A stretch of 24,036 nt of DNA from a virus, in IMG/VR virus record IMGVR_UViG_3300045932_000064, positions 1 through 24,036 of that record; one strand, given 5' to 3'. Of the stretch, positions 14,386 to 19,921 are shown one piece after another (positions within the stretch are counted from its first letter, which is position 1; every line of letters begins with the position of its first letter). Below the pieces are notes generated by a model, which ran no database searches, was not told the origin of the DNA, and saw only the letters and a list, made by a program, of their open reading frames with translations. Made by a program: the position numbers and the translations under genes.

Positions 14386-15315
14386 ATGAGCAACGTCCTC
14401 GCTCACCGCTTTGTCAGTGCGCGCGCCGACGGCGCCGATGCCACGCAAGTGCAACCCTCGCATTGGAACGACGGCCACAAGTTCACGGGCGGCGCCGCGG
14501 ACGAGCTGCTCGTGCGCGATCCGACCGACACGAATTTCGGCGCGAAGTGGGTCGCGAGTCCGTCCGTCGTCAATCTGACGGCGTCCGGGCTAATCACCGG
14601 CCGCGACGTCACCCGGATCTCGTCGACGGCGACGGGCACGCAGAACGACTGGAATCCGGGCATTGTGAAAGGCACGACGTATATCGAATGGGCGGGCGCC
14701 TCAGCCCTCACGGTCACGGGGATCGCGGGGGGATTCGAGGGCTCCGTGCTGATTTTCAAAGCGGCGGGGGCCGCGGCGCCGGCGACATTCGCGCATGCCT
14801 CGGCCTCGTCGGCCGTGGGCGCTCGATTCAGCAATATCGCCTCGAGCGGGCCGACGCCGGTGGCGAATTTGGGCTATGCGATCTGGGTGCATAACGGCAC
14901 GTATTGGGTGCTGGTGTCGCACGACCAGGGAAGCTGGATCACGCCGGCCTTTTCTGCGGCGAACTATACGGCGTTCTCGGCCGGCACCTGGACCGTCGAG
15001 GCGAGCGATATCGGCGTCCTGCGGTATGTGCTGCACGGTAAGACGCTGAGTGTGCAACTGGCGATCGACAACACCACGGTCGTGCTCAGTGGCGGACAAC
15101 CGACGTTTCTCGTGATCGCGACGGCGGGCGTCTCGCCCTTTATGCCGACGGTCTTTACGAATCTGTGTCTCGTCGATAACAACAATCTGCAGGAGACGGG
15201 TCTCTTTCAATTCAACGGTGCGAATTATCTCATTTCACGCTTGGGCGGCGGCGTCTTTACGGCGGCGACCAATACCAGCGGCGTCTTTGCCCATTCCACG
15301 TTTGAAGTTAACTAA
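14386..15315 (+). CDS. candidate receptor-binding / tail fibre protein
   Basis: A 309-residue beta-rich protein. ATG 14386 has GGAAGGA at 14371-14377, eight bases upstream; a GTG at 14380 is a less likely alternative. The N-terminus holds ATQVQPSHWNDGHKFTGGAA and a later GAKWVAS, a pattern common at the attachment end of phage fibre proteins. Residues 80-200 look like a beta domain (TYIEWAGASALTVTGIAGGF, LGYAIWVHNGTYWVL). Residues 200-309 form another (HGKTLSVQLAIDNTTVVLSG). Its place as the last tail gene, before membrane proteins, fits receptor binding. The exact fold and ligand are unknown. Confidence 0.65.
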   Translation: MSNVLAHRFVSARADGADATQVQPSHWNDGHKFTGGAADELLVRDPTDTNFGAKWVASPSVVNLTASGLITGRDVTRISSTATGTQNDWNPGIVKGTTYIEWAGASALTVTGIAGGFEGSVLIFKAAGAAAPATFAHASASSAVGARFSNIASSGPTPVANLGYAIWVHNGTYWVLVSHDQGSWITPAFSAANYTAFSAGTWTVEASDIGVLRYVLHGKTLSVQLAIDNTTVVLSGGQPTFLVIATAGVSPFMPTVFTNLCLVDNNNLQETGLFQFNGANYLISRLGGGVFTAATNTSGVFAHSTFEVN

Positions 15316-15331
15316 CCTTGGAGAAGGACCG

Positions 15332-15496
15332 ATGCTGTTGCAATTGATCGTGTTGATCGTCGTGCTCGGCGTCGCGCTCTATCTGGTCGAAACCTACGTA
15401 CCGATGGCGCCACCGCTGAAGCTGTTGCTTCGCGTCGTCATCGTCCTGGCGATCATCATCTACCTGTTCCGCCTGGCCGGCTTGCTGCCACTATGA
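15332..15496 (+). CDS. small two-helix membrane protein (Thivi_2564-like)
   Basis: A 54-residue protein with a very strong ribosome binding site (GGAGAAGGA at 15320-15328, three bases before ATG 15332). There are two hydrophobic segments, residues 2-20 and 32-52, joined by a short loop TYVPMAPPLK. This layout matches a family of tiny membrane proteins found in phages and proteobacteria. A class II holin has the same topology, so a lysis role is possible. The next gene starts within its stop codon (ATGA at 15493-15496). Confidence 0.68.
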   Translation: MLLQLIVLIVVLGVALYLVETYVPMAPPLKLLLRVVIVLAIIIYLFRLAGLLPL

Positions 15497-15705
15497 CCAG
15501 GCGCGCCGCGATCGTCGTGTTCCTCGCGGCCGTGTCGAGCAGCTGCGCGACGGTGGACCGCCTGGCGCGCGCCCGCGTGCCGCGGCGGTGTGCCGACGGC
15601 TTGCCGGCGAAGGTGTTTCAAGATCCGCGGTGTCCGCCCGACGGCATCTGCGGATTTACCTGCGCGCCCGAGCGATGGGCCGACGTGATCACGCCGCCGA
15701 AGTGA
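15493..15705 (+). CDS. small cysteine-rich lipoprotein-like protein
   Basis: A 70-residue protein. The N-terminus MTRRAAIVVFLAAVSSSC has a basic start, a hydrophobic core and a Cys where a lipid anchor could attach (SSSC is a weak lipobox). Four more Cys follow in the mature part (CADG, RCPP, ICG, TCAP), suggesting disulfides in the periplasm or outside. It is coupled to the membrane protein gene upstream. An Rz1-like spanin lipoprotein or a superinfection-exclusion lipoprotein would fit the place, but no partner Rz was recognised. It is the last gene before the attachment site. Confidence 0.6.
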   Translation: MTRRAAIVVFLAAVSSSCATVDRLARARVPRRCADGLPAKVFQDPRCPPDGICGFTCAPERWADVITPPK

Positions 15706-15766
15706 GCGCGCGCGGGACATCACACCACGAAATTCCCTAACGGACCTTTCGCCTCGCGCGGGGCTC

Positions 15767-15783
15767 ATCGGGTATCCGATTTT
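15767..15783 (+). terminator. weak hairpin followed by T residues after the structural operon
   Basis: ATCGG (15767-15771) and CCGAT (15776-15780) form a 5-bp stem with a GTAT loop, followed by a short T tract ending at 15783. It lies about 60 bases past the last late gene. The stem is short, so termination may be weak. No stronger terminator is visible between the late genes and attP. Confidence 0.3.
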
Positions 15784-15794
15784 AGCGGTTCTTG

Positions 15795-15829
15795 TGCGTG
15801 GAAGCGTGGAAATGCTGCGTGGAAGTTTT
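15795..15829 (+). repeat. attP left arm: three arm-type direct repeats
   Basis: TGCGTGGAAG occurs at 15795-15804 and 15816-15825, with the variant AGCGTGGAAA between them at 15803-15812. The 26 bases 15804-15829 recur at 16022-16047 on the other side of the core with one mismatch. Repeated decamers on both sides of a tRNA core are the signature of integrase arm-type sites. The pair spacing of 13 bp (15803 to 15816) is also the spacing of the right-arm pair. Confidence 0.8.
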
Positions 15830-15843
15830 TGTAACTCCCGCAT

Positions 15844-15856
15844 TATCAATTACTTA
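15844..15856 (+). promoter_or_regulatory. perfect IHF consensus site, left of the attP core
   Basis: TATCAATTACTTA matches the IHF consensus WATCAANNNNTTR at every fixed position. It lies between the left arm repeats and the tRNA core, where IHF bends attP in lambda-like systems. A short AT-rich patch surrounds it. IHF binding is inferred from the motif only. Confidence 0.6.
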
Positions 15857-15868
15857 GCCTACCGAAAA

Positions 15869-15918
15869 TCGGTTTCCTAAACCGGGGGTCGCAGGTTCGA
15901 GACCTGCCGGGCGCACCA
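15869..15918 (+). other. attP: attP core: 3' half of a tRNA-Arg(CCU) gene including CCA
   Basis: Bases 15869-15885 form an anticodon arm (stem TCGGT/ACCGG, loop TTCCTAA, anticodon CCT). A five-base variable loop, a perfect T arm (GCAGG, loop TTCGAGA, CCTGC), the 3' acceptor strand CGGGCGC, discriminator A and CCA follow. The 5' half (acceptor strand GCGCCCG and D arm) is absent upstream. A 3' tRNA fragment beside an integrase gene and arm repeats is the classical phage half of a tRNA attachment site. Integration would restore a complete host tRNA-Arg(CCU). The left limit of identity with attB is uncertain; it may extend a few bases beyond the anticodon stem or start within it. Confidence 0.88.
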
Positions 15919-15922
15919 ATAA

Positions 15923-15935
15923 AATCAACAACTTA
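15923..15935 (+). promoter_or_regulatory. perfect IHF consensus site, right of the attP core
   Basis: AATCAACAACTTA matches WATCAANNNNTTR at every fixed position. It begins five bases after the tRNA CCA and mirrors the site at 15844-15856. Two exact matches within 100 bases, one on each side of the core, are unlikely in a GC-rich sequence. They suggest a bent nucleoprotein complex of the lambda type. Confidence 0.6.
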
Positions 15936-15955
15936 CGGGAAATGCCCGCGATCGA

Positions 15956-15966
15956 CTTCCACGCAG
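15956..15966 (-). repeat. attP right arm: inverted arm-type repeat
   Basis: CTTCCACGCAG is the reverse complement of CTGCGTGGAAG, the same element found directly repeated in both arms. It is the only copy in inverted orientation. It lies between the right IHF-like site and the two distal direct copies. Confidence 0.75.
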
Positions 15967-15983
15967 TCGGGATTCAACGAAGT

Positions 15984-16005
15984 TCAAAAATACGCCCATT
16001 TTTGA
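15984..16005. promoter_or_regulatory. AT-rich 8-bp inverted repeat in the right arm of attP
   Basis: TCAAAAAT (15984-15991) and ATTTTTGA (15998-16005) are exact reverse complements around ACGCCC. The AT-rich arms stand out from the GC-rich surroundings. No T-run follows the stem on the + strand. It could be an operator for the integrase operon, or a site for an excisionase within the attP complex. Confidence 0.45.
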
Positions 16006-16020
16006 TCGAGCGCTCCGCCC

Positions 16021-16047
16021 TGCGTGGAAGTGCTGCGTGGAAGTTTT
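16021..16047 (+). repeat. attP right arm: two distal arm-type direct repeats
   Basis: TGCGTGGAAG occurs at 16021-16030 and 16034-16043, 13 bp apart, as in the left arm. Bases 16022-16047 repeat 15804-15829 with a single mismatch. These sites end about 90 bases before the start codon of the arm-domain protein. Confidence 0.8.
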
Positions 16048-16069
16048 GCCGACCTTAGCTTTCGCCCTT

Positions 16070-16099
16070 TTGACCAGGGCTTAACGAATAACCTAAGCT
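16070..16099 (+). promoter_or_regulatory. possible promoter of the integrase operon
   Basis: TTGACC (16070-16075) is close to a -35 element. TAAGCT (16094-16099) lies 18 bases further and is a poor -10 element. The place, between the arm sites and AGGAGGA of the first integrase-operon gene, is suitable, and binding at the arm sites could repress it. The support is weak because the -10 match is low. Confidence 0.28.
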
Positions 16100-16125
16100 G
16101 TGAGCGCGAAACCTAATTTCAGGAG

Positions 16126-16173
16126 GACCGATTCGATGAAAGACCAGCGGACCGATTCGAAGAAAGACCAGCG
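16126..16173 (+). repeat. 24-bp tandem duplication across the start codon of the arm-domain gene
   Basis: Bases 16126-16149 and 16150-16173 are identical except for one base. The ATG start in the first copy is AAG in the second. The copy junction is GCGGACCG. The duplication encodes the repeated D-S-x-K-D-Q-R pattern at the N-terminus. It looks like a recent slippage event and may have moved the start codon relative to the ribosome binding site AGGAGGA at 16121-16127. Confidence 0.85.
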
Positions 16174-17215
16174 GAAATTGACAGACGAATTTGTGGCGCG
16201 GTGTTCCACGGGCAACTACTGGGACACCGAGGAGCGCGGCCTCCATCTGCGCGTCCGCGCCAACGGCGGCAAGCGATGGTGGTTTAACTACAAGCACGAC
16301 CCGTCGGACCCCGAGGCGATGGGCGCCATCTCCGGGTCGGCCGGCATTGGAGACTATCCCGCCGTCTCGTTGCAGGAAGCGCGGCGCCAAGCGCGCATGA
16401 TTCGCAGCCGGACGCCTGGCTATCGCGACCACACCTGGAAGCGTCCGAAGAAAACACCGACCACCACACCGACGAACCCTAAATCCTCGCGACGCCGCGT
16501 CGTCGCGTCCCGCGCCAACGGCCGCCTCGGTGGCCGCCCACGCACCAGCGCGCAGCGCGTCTTCACCTATCGCTGGGAGGACGGGGATTTGTCCCTCATC
16601 GTCGCGTCCGACCTGCAAGATGCCATCAATGCCCTCGACGAAATCGGCCCGCTGGATTTCCGTCAGATCAAACCCTATACGGGGCGCGAATTTGCGCTCG
16701 TGTTTTGTCGAGACGCCGCGGGTCGCCTCGTGCTGAATCGCACCGGCGAACGGGCCGCAGCGTTCGAGGAGCTGTGTGACGAGGCCGAGCTCGGCATCCC
16801 AGACGCAATCGCGGAAGACGACGAACGGTACCAGCAGCTCATGCAACTCCACGCGGAGGCCAACGCCCTGGCCGTGCAACACGTACGCGATCGCTTGTCG
16901 CCCGAGGACCTGGCCGCGCTGGACGACTCGCATCCGGGCACCGGCACGCGCGCGCGGGCGAAGCCACGTGAGGAACTCGAACGTGCCCTCAAGATGACCT
17001 TGCCGCAAATGAAGCGCTACCTGAAGCGCGAAGCGCGCGCCACGGCCATGTCGATCTCGATTTGGACCAAAGGCGGCGACGGGTCCGATGTGGACATGAC
17101 GGAGGAGTACAAGCGGATCGACGCGATGACCGAGGCGGACATGGAACGCGGCCATGCCAGCGCCCGCGCCCAACTTGAGGCGATGGCGAAGCGAGAGGCG
17201 GAATTGCAATCATGA
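16136..17215 (+). CDS. orphan integrase arm-binding domain (DUF4102-like) fused to an unknown C-terminal region
   Basis: A 359-residue protein. ATG 16136 follows AGGAGGA (16121-16127) with ideal spacing. Residues 14-90 match the arm-type DNA-binding domain at the N-terminus of P4-type integrases: LTDEFVARCSTGNYWDTEER, GLHLRVRANGGKRWWFNYKH, then IGDYPAVSLQEARRQARMIR. No core-binding or catalytic recombinase domain follows. Instead there is a basic Thr/Arg linker with a GGRPR AT-hook-like motif (132-136), a domain around 142-205 (FTYRWEDGDLSLIVASDLQD, GREFALVFCRDAAGRLVL) and a charged helical C-terminus (225-359). It is coupled to the next gene by an ATGA overlap. It lies right beside the arm sites, so it may bind them as an integrase partner or directionality factor. 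A rearranged integrase remnant is the alternative. Confidence 0.65.
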   Translation: MKDQRTDSKKDQRKLTDEFVARCSTGNYWDTEERGLHLRVRANGGKRWWFNYKHDPSDPEAMGAISGSAGIGDYPAVSLQEARRQARMIRSRTPGYRDHTWKRPKKTPTTTPTNPKSSRRRVVASRANGRLGGRPRTSAQRVFTYRWEDGDLSLIVASDLQDAINALDEIGPLDFRQIKPYTGREFALVFCRDAAGRLVLNRTGERAAAFEELCDEAELGIPDAIAEDDERYQQLMQLHAEANALAVQHVRDRLSPEDLAALDDSHPGTGTRARAKPREELERALKMTLPQMKRYLKREARATAMSISIWTKGGDGSDVDMTEEYKRIDAMTEADMERGHASARAQLEAMAKREAELQS

Positions 17216-17469
17216 AAACATCAGCCGACGAGACTATCGAACGTGGCGAAGCGACCTTCAGCGTGACACTCATCCGCGAGAATGGCGTCTGGAAACCCGT
17301 ACGTGACCCGAACTATGTCCCATTGATTGACCGCCTGAGCCCGGAGGGGCAAGACATTCTGATCGAGGCGTTCGCGGACATCTTTCTGGCCAGAGCGCGG
17401 GCCACACTCAAGGCTCGCAAACAACACAAACGGCGCCCGCGGCCGACAGAAAAGAGCAGCAAATCATGA
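17212..17469 (+). CDS. small protein of unknown function in the integrase operon
   Basis: An 85-residue protein coupled on both sides by ATGA overlaps (17212-17215 and 17466-17469). The N-terminal half may form strands (GEATFSVTLIRENGVWKPVR). A helix follows (LSPEGQDILIEAFADIFLAR), and the last 20 residues are very basic (ARKQHKRRPRPTEKSS), which suggests nucleic acid contact. No family is recognised. Lying between the arm-domain protein and the recombinase, it may belong to the integration machinery, for example as an excisionase-like accessory. That is inference from position and charge only. Confidence 0.55.
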   Translation: MKTSADETIERGEATFSVTLIRENGVWKPVRDPNYVPLIDRLSPEGQDILIEAFADIFLARARATLKARKQHKRRPRPTEKSSKS

Positions 17470-18743
17470 ACACCCGTACACGCAAAACGCGGCTGGCGCG
17501 CGGCATCTATCGCGACGCCCACGGCATCTCCGTCGTCGCGCGGATTGGATCGGGCGCGAGCGAACGGACCGCGCCGCCGGTCCGCTTTCCGTTGCTCGCG
17601 CCCGATGGCCGGGAATACTCGGTCAAGAATCGCAATCTCGCCGAGCTCGAGCAGACGTTCATCCGCCTCCGCGAGCAGCTGCTCCGGGCGCCCGAGGCGC
17701 AGCGCGGCGCCGGCACATTGGCCGCCGAGATGGACCGCTACTTCGACCTGCTACCGCCGGACAAGGACGGGCGGCACAAGAAACGCGATTTCGCGTACCT
17801 GCGCAAGCATTGGCAGGCGTCGGACCTCGGCGCGATGGACCCGGACCGGATTCAACCGTCGGATATCCTGAAACCATGGACCGACTGGCAAGTCGCGGGC
17901 GTCGCGAACACGACGATGAATCATCGCATCCGCATCCTGGACGAGGTGTTGCGGTGGTTGCATGTCAATGACAAGACCTACGTGCCGCCGACGGCGAAGG
18001 TCCACATCAAACGGTTGCCGCCGCCCGACCCCGAGCCGCGCAATGTGCCGATTCCGACGATTCGGCGGATTTTTGTGACCATGCCGGACCAGGGGCGCGC
18101 CGAGAAGGGCCAGGCGCGGCCGACCGTCAGTCGGACTAAAACGATCCTGCAGGTCTGCGCCTGGACCGCGCTCCCGTACGCGCAATTGGCACGTCTCAAA
18201 AAGACTGACGTTGACCTGCGACGCGCCCGCATGTTGATGCCGAACCGGCCGAAGGGCAAAGGCGTGCGGGCGAAGTATGTGCCGCTCTTGCCGCAGGCGG
18301 TCGAGGCGTTTAAACGGTTCGATGCCGTCGGCCTGTGGGGTCTGCCACATTTTTCTGCGTCGAGCGCGTGGAAATCCTGGACATGCGCCGTCGAGAACAC
18401 GCGCGCGGCGCTCGCGCGAGAGGCCGCACAGACGGGCGACACGCAGCCGCTCGACGACTTCAACCGGGACGTGCCGCCGAAGTGCCATCCGTACGACCTG
18501 CGCCATAGTTTCCTGACCGACGCCTACGAGCAGACGGGCGACATTCGCGCGGTCGCCGGTCTCGGGCATCATGCGGACATCAAAACGACCGAACGCTATA
18601 CCACGGGCGGCGTGGCGAAACGCGAAACGATTGCGGTCGACAAGATGCGCGACGCCTGGAAGGATCTGCCGCCGGTCCCGCCACCGGCACCGCGGGTGCC
18701 GCGGCCACGCGGAAAGTTGCATCTCGTCCCGCCGCGTTCGTAA
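17466..18743 (+). CDS. int: tyrosine recombinase (phage integrase), atypical first catalytic box
   Basis: A 425-residue integrase that would recombine attP with the host tRNA-Arg gene. Residues 1-75 form a beta-rich N-terminal part that may bind arm sites. Residues 83-170 are a SAM-like core-binding domain. Residues 195-400 are catalytic. Box II reads HPYDLRHSFL with R346; a Tyr replaces the usual His three residues before it. The LGHHADIKTTERY segment gives H368 and the nucleophile Y378. A beta-hairpin Lys is present in RPKGKGVRAKYVPL. In box I the expected T-G-L-R reads TALP (residues 234-237), so the first catalytic Arg appears to be Pro. The C-terminus is a Pro-rich tail. ATG 17466 overlaps the upstream stop. 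Confidence 0.88.
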   Translation: MNTRTRKTRLARGIYRDAHGISVVARIGSGASERTAPPVRFPLLAPDGREYSVKNRNLAELEQTFIRLREQLLRAPEAQRGAGTLAAEMDRYFDLLPPDKDGRHKKRDFAYLRKHWQASDLGAMDPDRIQPSDILKPWTDWQVAGVANTTMNHRIRILDEVLRWLHVNDKTYVPPTAKVHIKRLPPPDPEPRNVPIPTIRRIFVTMPDQGRAEKGQARPTVSRTKTILQVCAWTALPYAQLARLKKTDVDLRRARMLMPNRPKGKGVRAKYVPLLPQAVEAFKRFDAVGLWGLPHFSASSAWKSWTCAVENTRAALAREAAQTGDTQPLDDFNRDVPPKCHPYDLRHSFLTDAYEQTGDIRAVAGLGHHADIKTTERYTTGGVAKRETIAVDKMRDAWKDLPPVPPPAPRVPRPRGKLHLVPPRS

Positions 18744-18754
18744 TCGACCCATGC

Positions 18755-18783
18755 GTGGCCCTACGTGACGCGTAGGGCCACGA
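18755..18783 (+). terminator. perfect 12-bp hairpin after the integrase gene
   Basis: CGTGGCCCTACG (18755-18766) and CGTAGGGCCACG (18772-18783) pair perfectly around TGACG, 12 bases after the integrase stop. The very stable stem suits an intrinsic terminator or an mRNA-stabilising end, although no T-run follows. It separates the integrase operon from the regulatory gap upstream of the HTH genes. In the reverse direction the hairpin is equally stable. Confidence 0.65.
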
Positions 18784-19089
18784 TCGCGGATCGCTCCCGC
18801 CCGCTCTATTCCTCCTAGCACCAAAATCGTTATCCGCGGCACGTCGTGGTTCCCGCGTAATTTTGAATCCTACGGACGAGGTCGTGTGTCCGGAAGTGTG
18901 CCGGTGCGCTGTTGCCTTTTCGATAAATTCTTCACGACCGCGCAAAAAAAGGTCATCGCGCGATAGACGTGCATCGTCGCGCGTGTTATTGATGACGGAA
19001 CCTATTTCCCCGCGCAAAAAACCAGCGCCACGATTCGACTCGAACCGATCGCACGATGACTCGACTCGATCCGATTTGTGGAGGCACAA
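18784..19089. other. gene-poor regulatory gap before the HTH genes
   Basis: No convincing gene is seen in these 306 bases. Reading frames here use poor starts and have odd composition. The DNA is relatively AT-rich in patches, including runs of A at 18942-18948 and 19016-19021, TTGCC followed by TTTTCGATAAATT near 18913-18929, and two 14-bp direct repeats near the right end. This is the most likely place for an early promoter and its operators, but no -35/-10 pair is clear enough to call. Confidence 0.5.
19036..19075 (+). promoter_or_regulatory. two 14-bp direct repeats upstream of the excisionase-like gene
   Basis: CGACTCGAACCGAT (19036-19049) and CGACTCGATCCGAT (19062-19075) differ at one base and start 26 bp apart. 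The second copy ends 15 bases before the ATG at 19090. Half-turn-spaced repeats just before a small HTH gene suggest operators, possibly for autoregulation by the HTH protein. Related CGATTCGACT (19031-19040) overlaps the first copy. Confidence 0.6.
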
Positions 19090-19091
19090 AT
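19074..19091 (+). promoter_or_regulatory. ribosome binding site held in the loop of a perfect 7-bp hairpin
   Basis: ATTTGTG (19074-19080) and CACAAAT (19085-19091) are exact reverse complements. The 4-base spacer GAGG (19081-19084) is the core of the Shine-Dalgarno sequence of the next gene, and the A and U of its start codon (19090-19091) lie in the right arm. In RNA the start would be partly paired and the binding site displayed in the loop. In DNA the same sequence could be a dimer operator. Confidence 0.6.
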
Positions 19092-19389
19092 GCCGATAAA
19101 GAAGCTCCCTCCCGTGACGGACCTCGATGCCCTGCCGGTCATTCTGACCATCAAGGAGGTCTCGGCCGTCTATCGGATTAGTCCGCTGACGATTCGCCGG
19201 CGGTTGTTCGAAAACACGTTTCGTCCGTTGCCGTTTGATAAATATCCGTACCGCTGGTTGAAGGACGACGTCGTCAAGGACCTCGCCACGTTCAAAAGCC
19301 GACTGCCCTATCGCGCGCACGGATTCGCCAAAGCGAAGCCGCGACGCGGACAGTCGGAAAACCACGAACGCAAAATCGGATCGAAGTAA
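19090..19389 (+). CDS. small HTH protein, AlpA/excisionase-like
   Basis: A 99-residue basic protein. Residues 18-66 form a MerR/excisionase-type winged helix: ILTIKEVSAVYRISPLTIRR (turn-helix), then a wing with FDKYPYRWLKDDVVKDLA. Proteins of this type either bend attachment DNA during excision or activate integrase and early genes. The C-terminal 30 residues are Lys/Arg-rich and may be disordered. ATG 19090 has TGGAGG at 19079-19084. It is the first gene after the regulatory gap, not in the integrase operon, so a regulatory role is as likely as excision. Confidence 0.72.
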   Translation: MPIKKLPPVTDLDALPVILTIKEVSAVYRISPLTIRRRLFENTFRPLPFDKYPYRWLKDDVVKDLATFKSRLPYRAHGFAKAKPRRGQSENHERKIGSK

Positions 19390-19396
19390 CACGGCC

Positions 19397-19906
19397 GTGA
19401 GCGCGCGTCTCGTGTCGGCCGTGTGGGTGTCGGGTCTCCCGACGTGGCTGAAGCCATATGCGGCAGTCTTGGCCGGGTTCGCCGCGGAGGATGGTTCGCG
19501 CGTCTATCCGTCGCGCCATCGCCTGGCGCGATTAGTGGGTCAAAGCGATCGGACCGCGCAACGCGCGCTGAAGGCGCTCCGGACGCGCGGCATTCTCGTC
19601 GTCGATCGCCGGCATGGTCCGGCCCGTCCGACGCGGTATCGATTTGTGGAGGCCGCGCTGCCGCCAGGCGAAGACCCCACACAACTCACATTGTTTTCTT
19701 CAGGGAATCGGCGATTTCCGCAGACGAAACCGATCAAAATCAAAATGCTTTCGCGATTTCCACAACTTCCACAGGCGTACACAGGACACGGGTGTCTCCC
19801 TGAGGGAGACATGGGTGTCTCCCGATCAGTTAGTGATCAGTCAGTACTTCGTACCACGCGCGCGCGCGCGAGACGAACGCTGCGTGTGGCCGGTCGTCGC
19901 CGGTGA
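19397..19906 (+). CDS. winged-helix protein, candidate replication initiator
   Basis: A 169-residue protein with GTG start at 19397, seven bases after the previous stop. Residues 14-88 form a winged HTH of the type found at the N-terminus of phage replication proteins: LKPYAAVLAGFAAEDGSRVY, then RLARLVGQSDRTAQRALKAL, RTRGILVVDRRHG and RPTRYRFVE. The C-terminal half has no recognisable domain and is coded by a repeat-rich, locally AT-rich DNA stretch. In lambda, the origin iterons lie inside the initiator gene O; the same design is suggested here. No helicase loader or helicase gene follows. A transcription regulator is the alternative. Confidence 0.65.
   Translation: MSARLVSAVWVSGLPTWLKPYAAVLAGFAAEDGSRVYPSRHRLARLVGQSDRTAQRALKALRTRGILVVDRRHGPARPTRYRFVEAALPPGEDPTQLTLFSSGNRRFPQTKPIKIKMLSRFPQLPQAYTGHGCLPEGDMGVSRSVSDQSVLRTTRARARRTLRVAGRRR
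19711..19845 (+). repeat. iteron-like repeats inside the winged-helix gene, candidate replication origin
   Basis: Three sets of short repeats follow each other. GCGATTTCC occurs at 19711-19719 and 19753-19761, flanking an AT-rich patch with CAAAATCAAAATGC. The heptamer GTCTCCC occurs at 19794-19800 and 19817-19823, with its exact complement GGGAGAC at 19804-19810, so the first two make a perfect 7-bp hairpin with loop TGA. GATCAGTTAGT (19824-19834) and GATCAGTCAGT (19835-19845) are tandem 11-bp repeats. A clustered set of direct and inverted repeats beside an AT-rich patch within a presumed initiator gene is typical of a phage origin. The function is inferred. Confidence 0.5.
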
Positions 19907-19921
19907 AACGGTGGTGTCGTC

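Noticed and set aside
15840-15918. A complete tRNA gene
   Set aside because: The 5' acceptor strand and D arm are missing; bases before 15869 do not pair with the acceptor strand. Only the 3' half is present, as expected for attP.
18863-19099. A reading frame of 78 codons in the gap before the HTH gene
   Set aside because: It needs a poor start codon, has Ser/Arg-rich shadow-like composition, and would cover the operator repeats and the hairpin with the ribosome binding site.
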